DNA of 60,904 bases from Nocardioidaceae bacterium (GTDB lineage Bacteria; Actinomycetota; Actinomycetes; Propionibacteriales; Nocardioidaceae): assembly GCA_009780515.1 (NCBI GenBank), contig WQZX01000012.1:1-60904 (forward strand), written 5' to 3'. Within the stretch, counting starts at the first letter, position 1, and every line of letters starts with the position of its first letter. Both the position numbers and the translations under genes were made by a program. The notes below the pieces were generated by a model. The model did not search any database. It saw only the letters and a list, made by a program, of their open reading frames with translations, and was not told where the DNA came from. Positions 28,297 to 37,231 of the stretch are shown here, piece by piece.

Positions 28297-29544
28297 ATGA
28301 CCACCGACGGCGCCTCCGCCGCTGCTCCCGAGCCGACTCCGCTCACCCCGCCCGACCCCGTCATCCAGCTGACGGCGCCGGATGCTCCCGCCCGCGTGGT
28401 CGAGACGCAGGCGCCGAAGATGGCGCCCCAGGTCGACCCCGCCCAGGTGCCCGAGCTCGACGCCAAGGTCGACGGCTTCCTGGCCTCGCTCGCCCAGGCC
28501 AAGGTCGGCAGCCCGGAGTTCGCCAAGCAGGCCGACAGCGTGCGCACCATGGGCGACGCCGACATCCGCCGCGCCGCCGAGACGTCCAACCGGATGCTCG
28601 ACAAGCCGGTCTCGGCGCTCAAGGAGGGCGGCATCGCCCAGGGCTCCGACGTCGGCAAGACGCTGGTCGCGCTGCGCCGCACCGTCGAGGACCTCGACCC
28701 CGCGCAGGCGCGGGGGCCGCGCAAGTTCTGGGAGATGATGCCCTGGAACGACAAGGTCGAGGACTACTTCCGCAAGTACCAGTCCTCCCAGGACCAGCTC
28801 AACGGCATCCTGCACCACCTCCGCACCGGCCAGGACGAGCTGACCAAGGACAACGTCGCGCTCAACCTCGAGAAGGCCAACCTCTGGGCGGTGATGGGCC
28901 GGCTCAACCAGTACATCTACGTCGCGGAGCGGCTCGACGCGAAGCTCTCGGCCAAGATCGCCGAGCTGGAGCTGAGCGACCCCGACGCCGCCAAGACGCT
29001 CAACCAGGACGTCCTGTTCTACGTCCGCCAGAAGCACCAGGACCTGCTGACCCAGCTGGCCGTCTCGATCCAGGCCTACCTGGCGATCGACATCATCATC
29101 AAGAACAACATCGAGCTCATCAAGGGCGTCGACCGTGCGTCGACGACCACGATCTCCGCCCTGCGCACCGCCGTCATCGTGGCCCAGGCGCTGGGCAACC
29201 AGAAGCTCGTGCTCGACCAGATCACCGCGCTCAACTCCACGACGTCGACGATGATCCAGCGCACCTCGGAGATGCTCAAGGACAACTCCGCGAAGATCCA
29301 GGAGCAGGCCGCATCGTCGACGATCGGCATGGAGCAGCTGCAGGCCGCGTTCTCCAACATCTACGCCACGATGGACTCCATCGACGCGTTCAAGCTCAAG
29401 GCGCTCGACTCGATGTCGACGACGATCGGCGTGCTCGAGACCGAGGTCTCGAAGTCGAAGGCCTACCTCGACCGCGTGCAGCAGCAGGACCAGCGCAACG
29501 CGGCCGGCGCGCTCGACATCGCCGATCCCACCCGGCCGGCCTGA
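28297..29544 (+). CDS. TelA/KlaA-family (toxic anion resistance) protein
   Basis: 415 residues, mostly helical and probably cytoplasmic or membrane-associated. It starts with a Pro/Ala-rich segment and continues with the TelA pattern (FWEMMPWNDKVEDYFRKYQSSQDQLNGILHHLRTGQDELTKDN, LEKANLWAVMGRLNQYIYVAERLD, and IDIIIKNNIELIKGVDRASTTTISALRTAVIVAQALGNQKLVL). TelA proteins are linked to tellurite and envelope-stress tolerance, but biochemical function is unclear. TAGTCT lies seven bases before the ATG, so this is the probable promoter-proximal gene of the ten-gene PknG block. Here it more likely serves signalling than tellurite resistance; no ter genes are present. Confidence 0.88.
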   Translation: MTTDGASAAAPEPTPLTPPDPVIQLTAPDAPARVVETQAPKMAPQVDPAQVPELDAKVDGFLASLAQAKVGSPEFAKQADSVRTMGDADIRRAAETSNRMLDKPVSALKEGGIAQGSDVGKTLVALRRTVEDLDPAQARGPRKFWEMMPWNDKVEDYFRKYQSSQDQLNGILHHLRTGQDELTKDNVALNLEKANLWAVMGRLNQYIYVAERLDAKLSAKIAELELSDPDAAKTLNQDVLFYVRQKHQDLLTQLAVSIQAYLAIDIIIKNNIELIKGVDRASTTTISALRTAVIVAQALGNQKLVLDQITALNSTTSTMIQRTSEMLKDNSAKIQEQAASSTIGMEQLQAAFSNIYATMDSIDAFKLKALDSMSTTIGVLETEVSKSKAYLDRVQQQDQRNAAGALDIADPTRPA

Positions 29545-29568
29545 TCCCGACGGAAGCAGACGTTTCGG

Positions 29569-30078
29569 GTGGGGATCAGGTCGTGGTTCGGACGCGGGGA
29601 CGCGGAGCAGCAGGAGGAGTACGTCGTACCCCCGGCGCCGACTGAGAAGGACGTGCTGGCCTCGCTCAACCGCGTCAACGCCATGCTGCATGACGGCAAC
29701 GCGCCGCAGGTCGTCATCGCCCGCGTCGTGGCGATCGCGCGCACCATCAGCCAGACGCTGCCGCGGCTGCGCTCGCTCGGGCTCGGCAGCGACGAGGGGT
29801 ACGCCGTGGTCGCCACGGCGACCGACTACCTCCCCGAGGCCGTCGCCGGCTACCTCCGGCTGCCGCGCGACTGGGCCGACACCCGACCGATCGACGGCGC
29901 CAAGACGGCCCTGATGATCCTCATCGACCAGCTCGAGCTGCTGGGCGCCACCATGGACAAGATCTTCGACGCGGCCAACCGCGCCGACGCCCAGGCGCTG
30001 GTGGCCCACGGGCGCTTCCTGCAGGAGAGGTTCGGCCACGATGACGGCGGACCCGAGCTCACCGTGGGCGCGCCGTGA
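29569..30078 (+). CDS. Unknown helical protein in the PknG operon
   Basis: 169 residues, GTG start. Short polar N-terminus (GIRSWFGRGDAEQQEE), then a predicted all-helical body (VLASLNRVNAMLHDG, VVIARVVAIARTISQTLPRLRSLG, TALMILIDQLELLGATMDKIFDAANRADAQALVAHGRFLQERF). No signal peptide, Cys or membrane segment. No family recognised with certainty. Twenty-four bases after the TelA gene and overlapping the AAA gene in GTGA. Its fixed position suggests an adaptor for TelA or the ATPase. Confidence 0.8.
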   Translation: MGIRSWFGRGDAEQQEEYVVPPAPTEKDVLASLNRVNAMLHDGNAPQVVIARVVAIARTISQTLPRLRSLGLGSDEGYAVVATATDYLPEAVAGYLRLPRDWADTRPIDGAKTALMILIDQLELLGATMDKIFDAANRADAQALVAHGRFLQERFGHDDGGPELTVGAP

Positions 30079-31478
30079 GCGCGCTGGCCGAGGCGCTCGC
30101 CGCGCTCGAGTCCGTGGCCGGCAGGGCGGGGGTCGAGGCCGGCGTTGCCCGGGCCGAGGGCGAGTCGCTCGCCGCGACCGTCGCCGAGCCGAACAAGGGC
30201 GCGTTCGTCGACTGGGCCGCCGGTGCCGGCCGGCCCGCCGCCGGTGGTGCCGAGGCGTTCTTCGACGCGGCGGTCAGGGGCCGACGGTTCCGGGTCGCGC
30301 CCACGCCGACGATGGGGCTGCTCGAGCTGGAGCGCTCCGCCCAGGCGCCGGCGTACGCCGCCGCGCTGGCCGACGTCGCCACCGCCGCCAGCACCCTCGG
30401 CACCCCCGACCCCCGAGCGGTCGGCAACGCCGCGATGGCCTCGGCCGCCCAGCTGGGCGGGTCGAGCCTGGACGTCCGGGCTCCGCTGGGTCTCGACAGG
30501 CTCGACCAGCCTCGGGCCAGGGTGGTCCAGCCTGTCCAGACCCCTCCGGCGCCAGAGCAGGGTCTCGACAAGCTCGACCAGCCTGAGGCGCCCGACCAGC
30601 CTGAGGCACTCGACCATCCGGAGCAGAAGGTGGTCGAGCCCGTCGAGACCCCGACGAAGTCGGTGGCGGAGCTGCTGGGGGAGCTGGACGCGCTGACCGG
30701 GCTGGCCGACGTGAAGACCGAGATCCACAAGCAGGCGGCGATCCTGCGGATCGAGGGGCTGCGCAAGGACGCCGGACTCGGGCAGCCGACGATCACCCGC
30801 CACCTCGTCTTCAACGGCAACCCCGGCACCGGCAAGACCACCGTCGCGCGGCTCGTGGCCGGGATCTACCGCGCGCTCGGGCTGCTCTCCAAGGGCCAGC
30901 TCATCGAGTGCGACCGCTCCGAGCTGGTCGCGGGCTACCTCGGCCAGACGGCCGCCAAGACCGCCGACATGGTCAAGAGGGCCGAGGGCGGGGTGCTCTT
31001 CATCGACGAGGCGTACTCCCTGACCGGCGACCAGTACGGCAAGGAGGCCATCGACACCCTGGTCAAGGAGATGGAGGACAAGCGCAACGACCTCGTCGTC
31101 ATCGTCGCCGGCTACCCGGGACCGATGGCCGCCTTCATCGCCGAGAACCCCGGTCTCGAGAGCCGCTTCCGCACGACCCTGGACTTCGCCGACTACTCCG
31201 ACGACGAGCTGGTCGAGATCTTCGGGTCGATGGCGGAGGCCGCCGACTACGACACCGCCGACGCGGTGCTCGACCGGCTGCACGCCGTGCTCGAGGAGAC
31301 CGAGCGGGGGCCGGCGTTCGGCAACGCGCGCTTCGTGCGCAACGTGCTCGAGGCCGCGATCGGTCGTCAGGCGTGGCGGTTGCGCGACGTGGAGAAGCCG
31401 ACCGTCGAGCAGCTCCGCACCCTCGACCCGGCCGACCTCGGGCCCGACACCGTCGACATAGCGGGGGAGGGCGCATGA
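30075..31478 (+). CDS. AAA+ ATPase of the CbbX/SpoVK type with repeat-derived linker
   Basis: 467 residues. An Ala-rich N-terminal helical domain (about 1-135) is joined by a linker (about 139-192) to a single AAA+ module. The module shows ELDALTGLADVKTEIHKQAAILR, Walker A NGNPGTGKTT (about 247-256), Walker B GGVLFIDEAYSL, sensor VVIVAGYPGPMAAFIAENPGLESRF and arginine finger region, as in CbbX and SpoVK. Such ATPases remodel protein partners as hexamers. The linker is made almost entirely from four copies of the dispersed repeat and reads GLDRLDQ, VVQPVQT, GLDKLDQ and VVEPVET. GTG 30075 overlaps the upstream stop; the stop overlaps the GlnX-like start. Confidence 0.9.
   Translation: MSALAEALAALESVAGRAGVEAGVARAEGESLAATVAEPNKGAFVDWAAGAGRPAAGGAEAFFDAAVRGRRFRVAPTPTMGLLELERSAQAPAYAAALADVATAASTLGTPDPRAVGNAAMASAAQLGGSSLDVRAPLGLDRLDQPRARVVQPVQTPPAPEQGLDKLDQPEAPDQPEALDHPEQKVVEPVETPTKSVAELLGELDALTGLADVKTEIHKQAAILRIEGLRKDAGLGQPTITRHLVFNGNPGTGKTTVARLVAGIYRALGLLSKGQLIECDRSELVAGYLGQTAAKTADMVKRAEGGVLFIDEAYSLTGDQYGKEAIDTLVKEMEDKRNDLVVIVAGYPGPMAAFIAENPGLESRFRTTLDFADYSDDELVEIFGSMAEAADYDTADAVLDRLHAVLEETERGPAFGNARFVRNVLEAAIGRQAWRLRDVEKPTVEQLRTLDPADLGPDTVDIAGEGA
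30489..30649. repeat. Four alternating dispersed-repeat copies inside the AAA gene
   Basis: Copies lie at 30489-30507 (GGTCTCGACAGGCTCGACC), 30521-30542 (inverted, with two G-to-C changes), 30561-30579 (GGTCTCGACAAGCTCGACC) and 30628-30649 (inverted, TGGTCGAGCCCGTCGAGACC at its end). Orientation alternates and the reading frame is kept throughout with no stops. Confidence 0.9.
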
Positions 31479-32695
31479 GCCAGCCAGCGCCCGTGGCCGC
31501 GCCGGACGCGGCATTCGTCGACACCCCGGCGCTCCTGACCCGGTGGCACCTCGTCGCCGTGGCCACCGTGATCGCCTTCGGGCTGGTCAGCGGCGTCCTG
31601 CAGATCCTCTCCTGGCAGTCCGACGGCCGGGCGGCGGCCGAGACCCAGCAGCTCGTGCGCGTGCAGGGGATCAAGTCGTCCCTGCTACGGGCCGACGCGC
31701 TGGCCACCACCGGATACCTGACGGCCGGCCTGGAGCCGACGGCCAAGAAGCAGGAGTACGCCGACACCGTCAACGGAGCGCTCGCCGAGATCGCCGACGC
31801 CGCCGAGGCGCAGCCGGCCGACCGGGCGGCGCTCGCGGCGCTCAACCAGCAGGTCGAGACCTACACGACCGACGTCGCCCAGGCGGAGGTCTACAACCGG
31901 CAGGGCCTCCCGCTCGGCATCGCCTACCAGACCGCGGCCAGCACCCAGCTGCGCGACGACGCCATCCCGATCGTCGACGCGCTGGTGAAGGCGAACGCCC
32001 AGCGCTCCCAGGAAGCGATGGGCGGCCAGCACCCCTGGTGGCTGCTGCTCGTCGGCATCCTGGCGATCGGCGTGCTGGTCCTGGTCAACCAGCAGATGGC
32101 GCGGGCGTTCCGGCGCCGGATCAACGGCGGGCTGCTGGTCGCCGCGGCGATCGTCGCGCTGACCACGCTCGTGACCGCGATCGCGGCGTTCGCGCACGCC
32201 CACGGCAACAACCAGACCGAGGACGGCGCCTACCGCGAGGCGGTCGCCGCCGCGACGGCGCGCACCGCCGCCGACAGCGCCAAGGCCGACGAGAGCCTGC
32301 GGCTGATCAACCGTGGCTCCGGCCAGTCCTACGAGACCGACTGGAGCCGGCAGAGCAAGCAGGTCGACGCGAACGCGCCGTCGGCCGACCTGGCCGGCTG
32401 GCGGACCTACGTCGAGCGTCACCGGCAGGTCGTCGCCCTCGACGAGGACAACCGCTGGCGCCAGGCCGTGGTCCTCGCGACCACCGGGGACGCGTCGGGA
32501 TCGACCGCGCCGCTGGACCGGTTCGACCAGCGGATGCAGGGCGACGTCCGGTCGGCGGCCCAGAAGGCGACCGGCGACCTGAGCAGCGGCCGCACGCTCG
32601 AGCTGCTGCTCGGCATCCTGACCGTGCTGCTCGGCGTGGTCGCCGCGGTCATGGTCAGCAGCGGCATCGCCGCGCGGCGCAAGGAGTTCCTGTGA
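31475..32695 (+). CDS. glnX: GlnX-like transmembrane sensor
   Basis: 406 residues with four membrane helices at about 24-45, 186-206, 212-238 and 372-394. Two extracytoplasmic helical loops (about 46-185 and 239-370) are rich in Ala/Gln and resemble four-helix sensor domains. In mycobacteria GlnX is a four-helix membrane protein that relays amino-acid availability from lipoprotein GlnH to kinase PknG. The same order, GlnX-like then GlnH-like then, one gene later, PknG, is seen here. Identification relies on topology plus neighbours. ATG overlaps the AAA stop (ATGA) and the stop overlaps the next GTG. Confidence 0.8.
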   Translation: MSQPAPVAAPDAAFVDTPALLTRWHLVAVATVIAFGLVSGVLQILSWQSDGRAAAETQQLVRVQGIKSSLLRADALATTGYLTAGLEPTAKKQEYADTVNGALAEIADAAEAQPADRAALAALNQQVETYTTDVAQAEVYNRQGLPLGIAYQTAASTQLRDDAIPIVDALVKANAQRSQEAMGGQHPWWLLLVGILAIGVLVLVNQQMARAFRRRINGGLLVAAAIVALTTLVTAIAAFAHAHGNNQTEDGAYREAVAAATARTAADSAKADESLRLINRGSGQSYETDWSRQSKQVDANAPSADLAGWRTYVERHRQVVALDEDNRWRQAVVLATTGDASGSTAPLDRFDQRMQGDVRSAAQKATGDLSSGRTLELLLGILTVLLGVVAAVMVSSGIAARRKEFL

Positions 32696-33648
32696 CCACC
32701 CGGCTCGTCCCGTCGCGCCGTCGGGGGCTGCTGATCGCGCTCGCCGCGGGCGCCCTGGTGCTCGCGTCCGCCTGCGGCTACTCCGCAACCCCCGTTCCCA
32801 CGGCGGCCGCTCCGTCGACCCCGCCGCCCGACAAGTCGACCTGCACGACCACCAAGGCCGACCTGGCGTCGTACCCGCCGAACATCCACGCGCCCGGGCC
32901 GACGATCAGCCGGATCAAGAAGGCCGGGGTGCTGCGGATCGGCGTCTCCTGGGACACCTACCTCATGGCCGCACGCAACGCGCAGAGCAACGGCATCTCC
33001 GGCTTCGACATCGACGTCGCGCGGGCGATCGCCAAGGCCCTCGGCGTACGCGCCGAGCTCGACGTGATCAGCGCCGGCGAGCGTCAGACCGATCTCGAGA
33101 ACGGCACGCTCGACATGGTGGTGCGCGAGTACACCATCACCTGCGACCGCTGGAAGCACATCGCCTTCTCCAGCGAGTACTACGACGCCGGTCAGAAGGT
33201 GCTGGTCCGAAAAGACCTCGCCGACAAGTACGCCGGCCCGCAGGATCTCGCAGGGCTGAGGGTCTGCGCGCCGGTCGGGACGACCAGCCTCGCCAACATC
33301 GAGAAGGTCGAGCCGAAGGCGATCGCGGTGACGGCGCAGACCCACACCGGCTGCCTGATGAAGTTCCAGCAGGGCGACGCCGATGCGATCACCGGCGACG
33401 ACACCGTCCTGGCCGGCCTCGTCGCGCAGGACCCGTACGCCGTCGTGCCTCCCGGGCAGAGGCCGCTCGAGGACGAGCCGTACGGCGTCGGCATGAACAA
33501 GAAGGCCAAGGACCTCGTCCGGTTCGTCAACGCCGTGCTCCAGCAGTACGCGCACGACGGGCAGTGGGAGCGCTCCTACCGTCGCTGGCTCGAGCCCGCC
33601 CTGCAGGTCCCCGCCCAGCCGCCGACACCGGACTTCAGCCGCCGATGA
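32692..33648 (+). CDS. glnH: GlnH-like amino-acid-binding lipoprotein
   Basis: 318 residues with basic N-terminus and lipobox LASAC (Cys28). The mature part is a type II periplasmic-binding-protein fold: GVLRIGVSWDTYLMAARNAQSNGISGFDIDVARAIAKALG, RQTDLENGTLDMVVREYTITCDRW, and YGVGMNKKAKDLVRFVNAVLQQ. Four to five Cys in the mature chain could form disulfides. GlnH in mycobacteria binds aspartate/glutamate and signals through GlnX to PknG; no ABC permease or ATPase partner lies nearby, which supports a sensing rather than uptake role. GTG overlaps the glnX stop. Confidence 0.9.
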   Translation: MTTRLVPSRRRGLLIALAAGALVLASACGYSATPVPTAAAPSTPPPDKSTCTTTKADLASYPPNIHAPGPTISRIKKAGVLRIGVSWDTYLMAARNAQSNGISGFDIDVARAIAKALGVRAELDVISAGERQTDLENGTLDMVVREYTITCDRWKHIAFSSEYYDAGQKVLVRKDLADKYAGPQDLAGLRVCAPVGTTSLANIEKVEPKAIAVTAQTHTGCLMKFQQGDADAITGDDTVLAGLVAQDPYAVVPPGQRPLEDEPYGVGMNKKAKDLVRFVNAVLQQYAHDGQWERSYRRWLEPALQVPAQPPTPDFSRR

Positions 33649-34790
33649 CCGATCCGATGCCCGAGCAGCCGCCGTCCACCGGGACGGCCTCACCGGTCGC
33701 GCCCGGCAAGCTCGGTGACGCGCTCGAGCCCGCCGACGTCCAGCGCTACCTGGCCGCGTTGGACGACTGGTTGCGCGGCCGTCGTACCGAGCTGGACGAC
33801 CTCGACCAGGCCGCGCTCGCGAGCGGGCGCGGCGGCGAGGTCGCCGGCGACATGGCGCTCGCACTGGCGCTCTGGAAGGCGATCTCCGACCGCCACCAGC
33901 TCGTCCTCGCCACGTGGGACGGCGGGCGGGTGCTCCAGCAGGAGCGGGAGCGGATCTCCGCGCTGATCTGGGGCCGCCTCGACGGCGCGACCGGCCTGCC
34001 CGGCGGGCTCGCGGTCTCGCTGCCCGAGGCCGGTCGGCTCTGCGACGCGCTGGTCGCGCAGCTGCGCACCACGCTCGCCCTGGTGCCGGGCGCCGACGCC
34101 TCCGCCGCTCGGATCAAGGAGCTGCGCGCCCAGGTGGAGCGCATCCGCGACCAGGTCGGGCTCGAGCCCGTGACCACCCGGGGCCAGGCGGCCGACAAGC
34201 TGGCCGAGCTGATCCTGCGGCTCGACTCGATCACCGACCGTGCCGAGCGCGGGGCCGACGTCGGCGGGCTGCTCGGCCCGCTCGAGAACGACGCGACCGT
34301 CTACGAGCGCGACCTGATCGTCGGCAACGCCCGTCGCCGCGACGCCCGCGACCAGGTGCTGTCCGCGCGCGAGCTGCGCGCCGACCTGGAGCAGCGAGCG
34401 GCCGCGTTGCGCAAGCTCGCCGACGCCTGCGTCGCCACCGTCGACCCGGCGCCGCGGCTCGCGGTGCCCGACGTCGACGCCCTCGGTCCGGTGCCGGTCA
34501 CGCCCGAGGAGATCGGGCCCTACCGCCACCGGCTCGACCGCGTCTCGCAGGCGCTCGAGCTCGCCCAGCGTCGCTACTCCGACGCCCTCGACGACCACAC
34601 CGAGCTCGCCGGCCTCCTCGACGCGTACGTCGCCAAGGCCCGCGCGCTGGGCGTCGCCGACCACCAGGACCTCGCGGCCAGCGAGCAGCAGGCGCGGTCG
34701 GTGCTCGACCGTCGCCCCAGCCCGATGGCGGTCGCGCAGCAGCTCGTCACGACGTACCAGACCTGGCTGGCGAAGGAGACCCCGAGATGA
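33645..34790 (+). CDS. Unknown helical protein between glnH and pknG
   Basis: 381 residues, cytoplasmic, strongly charged. Long predicted helices and coiled-coil-like stretches (RIKELRAQVERIRDQVG, ARELRADLEQRAAALRKLADAC, HRLDRVSQALELAQRRYSDALDDHTELAGLLDAYVAKARAL). No catalytic motif recognised. ATG 33645 overlaps the glnH stop (ATGA) and its own stop overlaps the pknG ATG. Position suggests a scaffold or substrate between the membrane sensor and the kinase. It is not part of the mycobacterial glnX-glnH-pknG set as I know it. Confidence 0.85.
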   Translation: MTDPMPEQPPSTGTASPVAPGKLGDALEPADVQRYLAALDDWLRGRRTELDDLDQAALASGRGGEVAGDMALALALWKAISDRHQLVLATWDGGRVLQQERERISALIWGRLDGATGLPGGLAVSLPEAGRLCDALVAQLRTTLALVPGADASAARIKELRAQVERIRDQVGLEPVTTRGQAADKLAELILRLDSITDRAERGADVGGLLGPLENDATVYERDLIVGNARRRDARDQVLSARELRADLEQRAAALRKLADACVATVDPAPRLAVPDVDALGPVPVTPEEIGPYRHRLDRVSQALELAQRRYSDALDDHTELAGLLDAYVAKARALGVADHQDLAASEQQARSVLDRRPSPMAVAQQLVTTYQTWLAKETPR

Positions 34791-37231
34791 GCGAGAGCGG
34801 GAAGTGCGGCCAGCCGGGATGCTCCGGCCACGTCGTCGACGGCTACTGCGACGTGTGCGGGGCTCCCGGCTCGGGCGGCACCAACACCGCCGCGCCGACG
34901 GCGACCGTCGAGGCGGCGACCCCGACGCCGACCTCCACCTCGGCGCCGGGCTCGACCCGCGTGGGCGTCGCGAGCGGTGCCTGCCGGCAGCCGGGGTGCA
35001 GCGGCAAGGTGGTCGACGGCTACTGCGACGTGTGCGGCAGCCCGGCGGTGGCCACCGACGCCACCGCCAAGGCCGTGCGGGGATCCGCCTCGGTCGCGAC
35101 CTCGCGGGTCGACGGTCCCGGCCAGAGCCCGCCGGTCACGGCGGCGACGGCGTCGTCGTCCTCGCGGGTCGCGTCGGCGGCCATCGGCTCCAAGCGCGCC
35201 GGCCTGTCGGGCACCCACTCGACGCGTCGTACCCGCACGGGGTCGCAGCGGCTGCGGGCCGCGCACATCGGCGCCGGCCTGACCACCGTGCCGCCGGCGC
35301 CCCAGCTCGACCCGGCCAAGGCGATCATGGCCAACCCGCAGGTGCCGGAGGAGAAGCGCTCGTGTCCCAAGTGCGGTGCCGCGGTGGGCCGCGGCCACGA
35401 CGGGCAGCCGGGTCGCACCGACGGCTTCTGCCCGCAGTGCGGGACCCGGTTCTCCTTCGCCCCCAAGCTCAAGGCGGGCGACCTCGTCGCCGGGCAGTAC
35501 GAGGTAGCGGGAGCGCTCGCGCACGGCGGCCTCGGCTGGATCTACCTCGCCCGCGACCGCAACGTCTCCAACCGCTGGGTGGTGCTCAAGGGCCTGCTCA
35601 ACTCCGCGGACCCCGATGCGCTCGCGGCCGCCATCGCCGAGCAGCAGTTCCTCGCGCAGGTCGAGCACCCCTCGATCGTCGAGATCTACAACTTCGTCAC
35701 CCACGAGGGCGCCGGCTACATCGTGATGGAGTACGTCGGCGGCAAGTCGCTCAAGGAGATCCTCAAGCAGCGGATGGCCGCAGGCGGCGGCAAGTACGAT
35801 CCGCTGCCGGTCGACCAGGCGCTCGCCTACATCCTCGAGATGCTGCCGGCCTTCCAGTACCTCCACGACCTCGGCCTGGTCTACTGCGACTTCAAGCCCG
35901 ACAACATGATCCAGGTCGGCGACTCGATGAAGCTTATCGACCTCGGCGGCGTACGCCGGATCGACGACCAGGAGTCGGCGATCTACGGCACGGTCGGCTA
36001 CCAGGCGCCCGAGGTCGCCGAGGTCGGGCCGTCGGTGGCGTCGGACATCTACACGATCGGGCGCACGCTGCTGGTGCTCTGCATGGAGTTCCGCGGCTAC
36101 CAGGGGACCTACCTCTACAGCCTGCCGCCGGTGGCCTCGACGCCGCTGTTCCAGGCCAACGACTCGCTCTACTGGCTGATCGCGAAGTGCTGCGCGGCCG
36201 ATCCCGCCGACCGCTTCGCCTCGGTCGACGAGCTGCGCACGCAGGTCCTCGGCGTCCTGCGCGAGACCGTGGCGCGCACCCACGACGGCACGGCGCTGAC
36301 GTCGGCCGCCTCGGCGTTGTTCGAGTCCCCGGCGACCGCCGGCCCGCTGGAGACCTGGGACCAGCTGCCGCTGCTTCGCGAGGACACCACCGACCCGCAG
36401 CACAGCTGGCTGGCCACCATCGGCACCGACGATCCCCGCCAACGCCTCGAGGACCTCCAGCGGGCGCCCGAGGACAGCGCCGAGGTCTGGCTGGTCCGCG
36501 CCCGCGCGGCGCTGGAGATGAACGACTCCGTCCTCGCCCAGCGGTACGCCGGCGCCCTGCTCGCCGACGACCCCTGGGAGTGGCGTGCGCTGTGGATCGA
36601 GGGCCTCGCCGCCGTCTCGAACAAGGACTGGGAGGGCGCCAAGGCGTCCTTCAACGCGGTCTACCAGCAGGTGCCCGGCGAGCTCGCGCCCAAGCTCGCC
36701 CTCGCCCTCGCCTGCGAGGAGGGCGGGCTGCCCTCGGTGGCCGAGGGTCTCTACCGCGTCTGCTTCGCGACCGATGCGGCGTACGTCGCGCCTGCGGCCT
36801 TCGGGGTGGCCCGGGTGCGTGCCGCCTCGGGCGACACCGCCGGCGCGGTGGCGGCGCTGGACCTGGTGCCGGCGACGAGCCGTGGGTTCATCCAGAGCCG
36901 CCGGCTGCGGGCCGAGGTGCTCCTCGAGGACCGCTCGAGCGACCTGGGCGAGCTCGACCAGGCGATGCGCACGATCGAGGCGGCGCAGCTCGACGGCCCG
37001 ACCAAGCACGACTACAGCGCGCGGATCCTCTCGAAGGCGCTGCCGATGGTCCTGGCGCGGCAGGCCCCGGCGACCGGCCAGCGGATCGGCTCGGTCGACG
37101 CGTCCGAGCGGGCGGTGCGCGACGCGCTCGAGCTGTCGCTGCGCGGCCTCGCCCACGACACCCACGACGACAGGGAGCGGATCGACCTGGTCAACCGGGC
37201 GAACGGCGTACGGAACTGGAGCCTGCTGTGA
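34787..37231 (+). CDS. pknG: PknG-family serine/threonine protein kinase
   Basis: 814 residues. Two near-identical N-terminal zinc-ribbon motifs (Cys7/12/21/24 and Cys66/71/80/83, each ending VVDGYCDVCG) precede a Ser/Thr-rich basic linker and the rubredoxin-like CPKCG/CPQCG (Cys193/196/215/218) usual for PknG. The kinase domain follows: GALAHGGLGWIYLARD, Lys268 in VVLKG, EYVGGKSLKEIL, catalytic Asp368 in CDFKPDN, Asp385 in DLGG (DFG variant) and GTVGYQAPEV. The C-terminal 300 residues are TPR-like helices. In actinobacteria PknG phosphorylates FHA proteins controlling 2-oxoglutarate metabolism. The doubled N-terminal ribbon is not in the mycobacterial protein. Overlaps neighbours by four bases on both sides. 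Confidence 0.96.
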   Translation: MSESGKCGQPGCSGHVVDGYCDVCGAPGSGGTNTAAPTATVEAATPTPTSTSAPGSTRVGVASGACRQPGCSGKVVDGYCDVCGSPAVATDATAKAVRGSASVATSRVDGPGQSPPVTAATASSSSRVASAAIGSKRAGLSGTHSTRRTRTGSQRLRAAHIGAGLTTVPPAPQLDPAKAIMANPQVPEEKRSCPKCGAAVGRGHDGQPGRTDGFCPQCGTRFSFAPKLKAGDLVAGQYEVAGALAHGGLGWIYLARDRNVSNRWVVLKGLLNSADPDALAAAIAEQQFLAQVEHPSIVEIYNFVTHEGAGYIVMEYVGGKSLKEILKQRMAAGGGKYDPLPVDQALAYILEMLPAFQYLHDLGLVYCDFKPDNMIQVGDSMKLIDLGGVRRIDDQESAIYGTVGYQAPEVAEVGPSVASDIYTIGRTLLVLCMEFRGYQGTYLYSLPPVASTPLFQANDSLYWLIAKCCAADPADRFASVDELRTQVLGVLRETVARTHDGTALTSAASALFESPATAGPLETWDQLPLLREDTTDPQHSWLATIGTDDPRQRLEDLQRAPEDSAEVWLVRARAALEMNDSVLAQRYAGALLADDPWEWRALWIEGLAAVSNKDWEGAKASFNAVYQQVPGELAPKLALALACEEGGLPSVAEGLYRVCFATDAAYVAPAAFGVARVRAASGDTAGAVAALDLVPATSRGFIQSRRLRAEVLLEDRSSDLGELDQAMRTIEAAQLDGPTKHDYSARILSKALPMVLARQAPATGQRIGSVDASERAVRDALELSLRGLAHDTHDDRERIDLVNRANGVRNWSLL

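Noticed and set aside
28297..29544. Tellurite-resistance operon
   Set aside because: TelA-like proteins are named after tellurite, but no terB, terC, terD or terZ-like gene is nearby and the gene lies in the PknG block.
27433..30039. 868-codon open frame on the minus strand across YczE, TelA and the 29569 gene
   Set aside because: Long antisense frames are expected at this GC content; no motif is seen and the plus-strand genes are well supported.
32692..33648. Part of an amino-acid ABC importer
   Set aside because: No permease or ATPase gene adjoins it, while GlnX-like and PknG genes do, favouring a sensing role.
34574..37165. 863-codon minus-strand frame opposite pknG
   Set aside because: Antisense shadow of pknG with low-complexity Arg/Val/Asp sequence and no recognisable domain.
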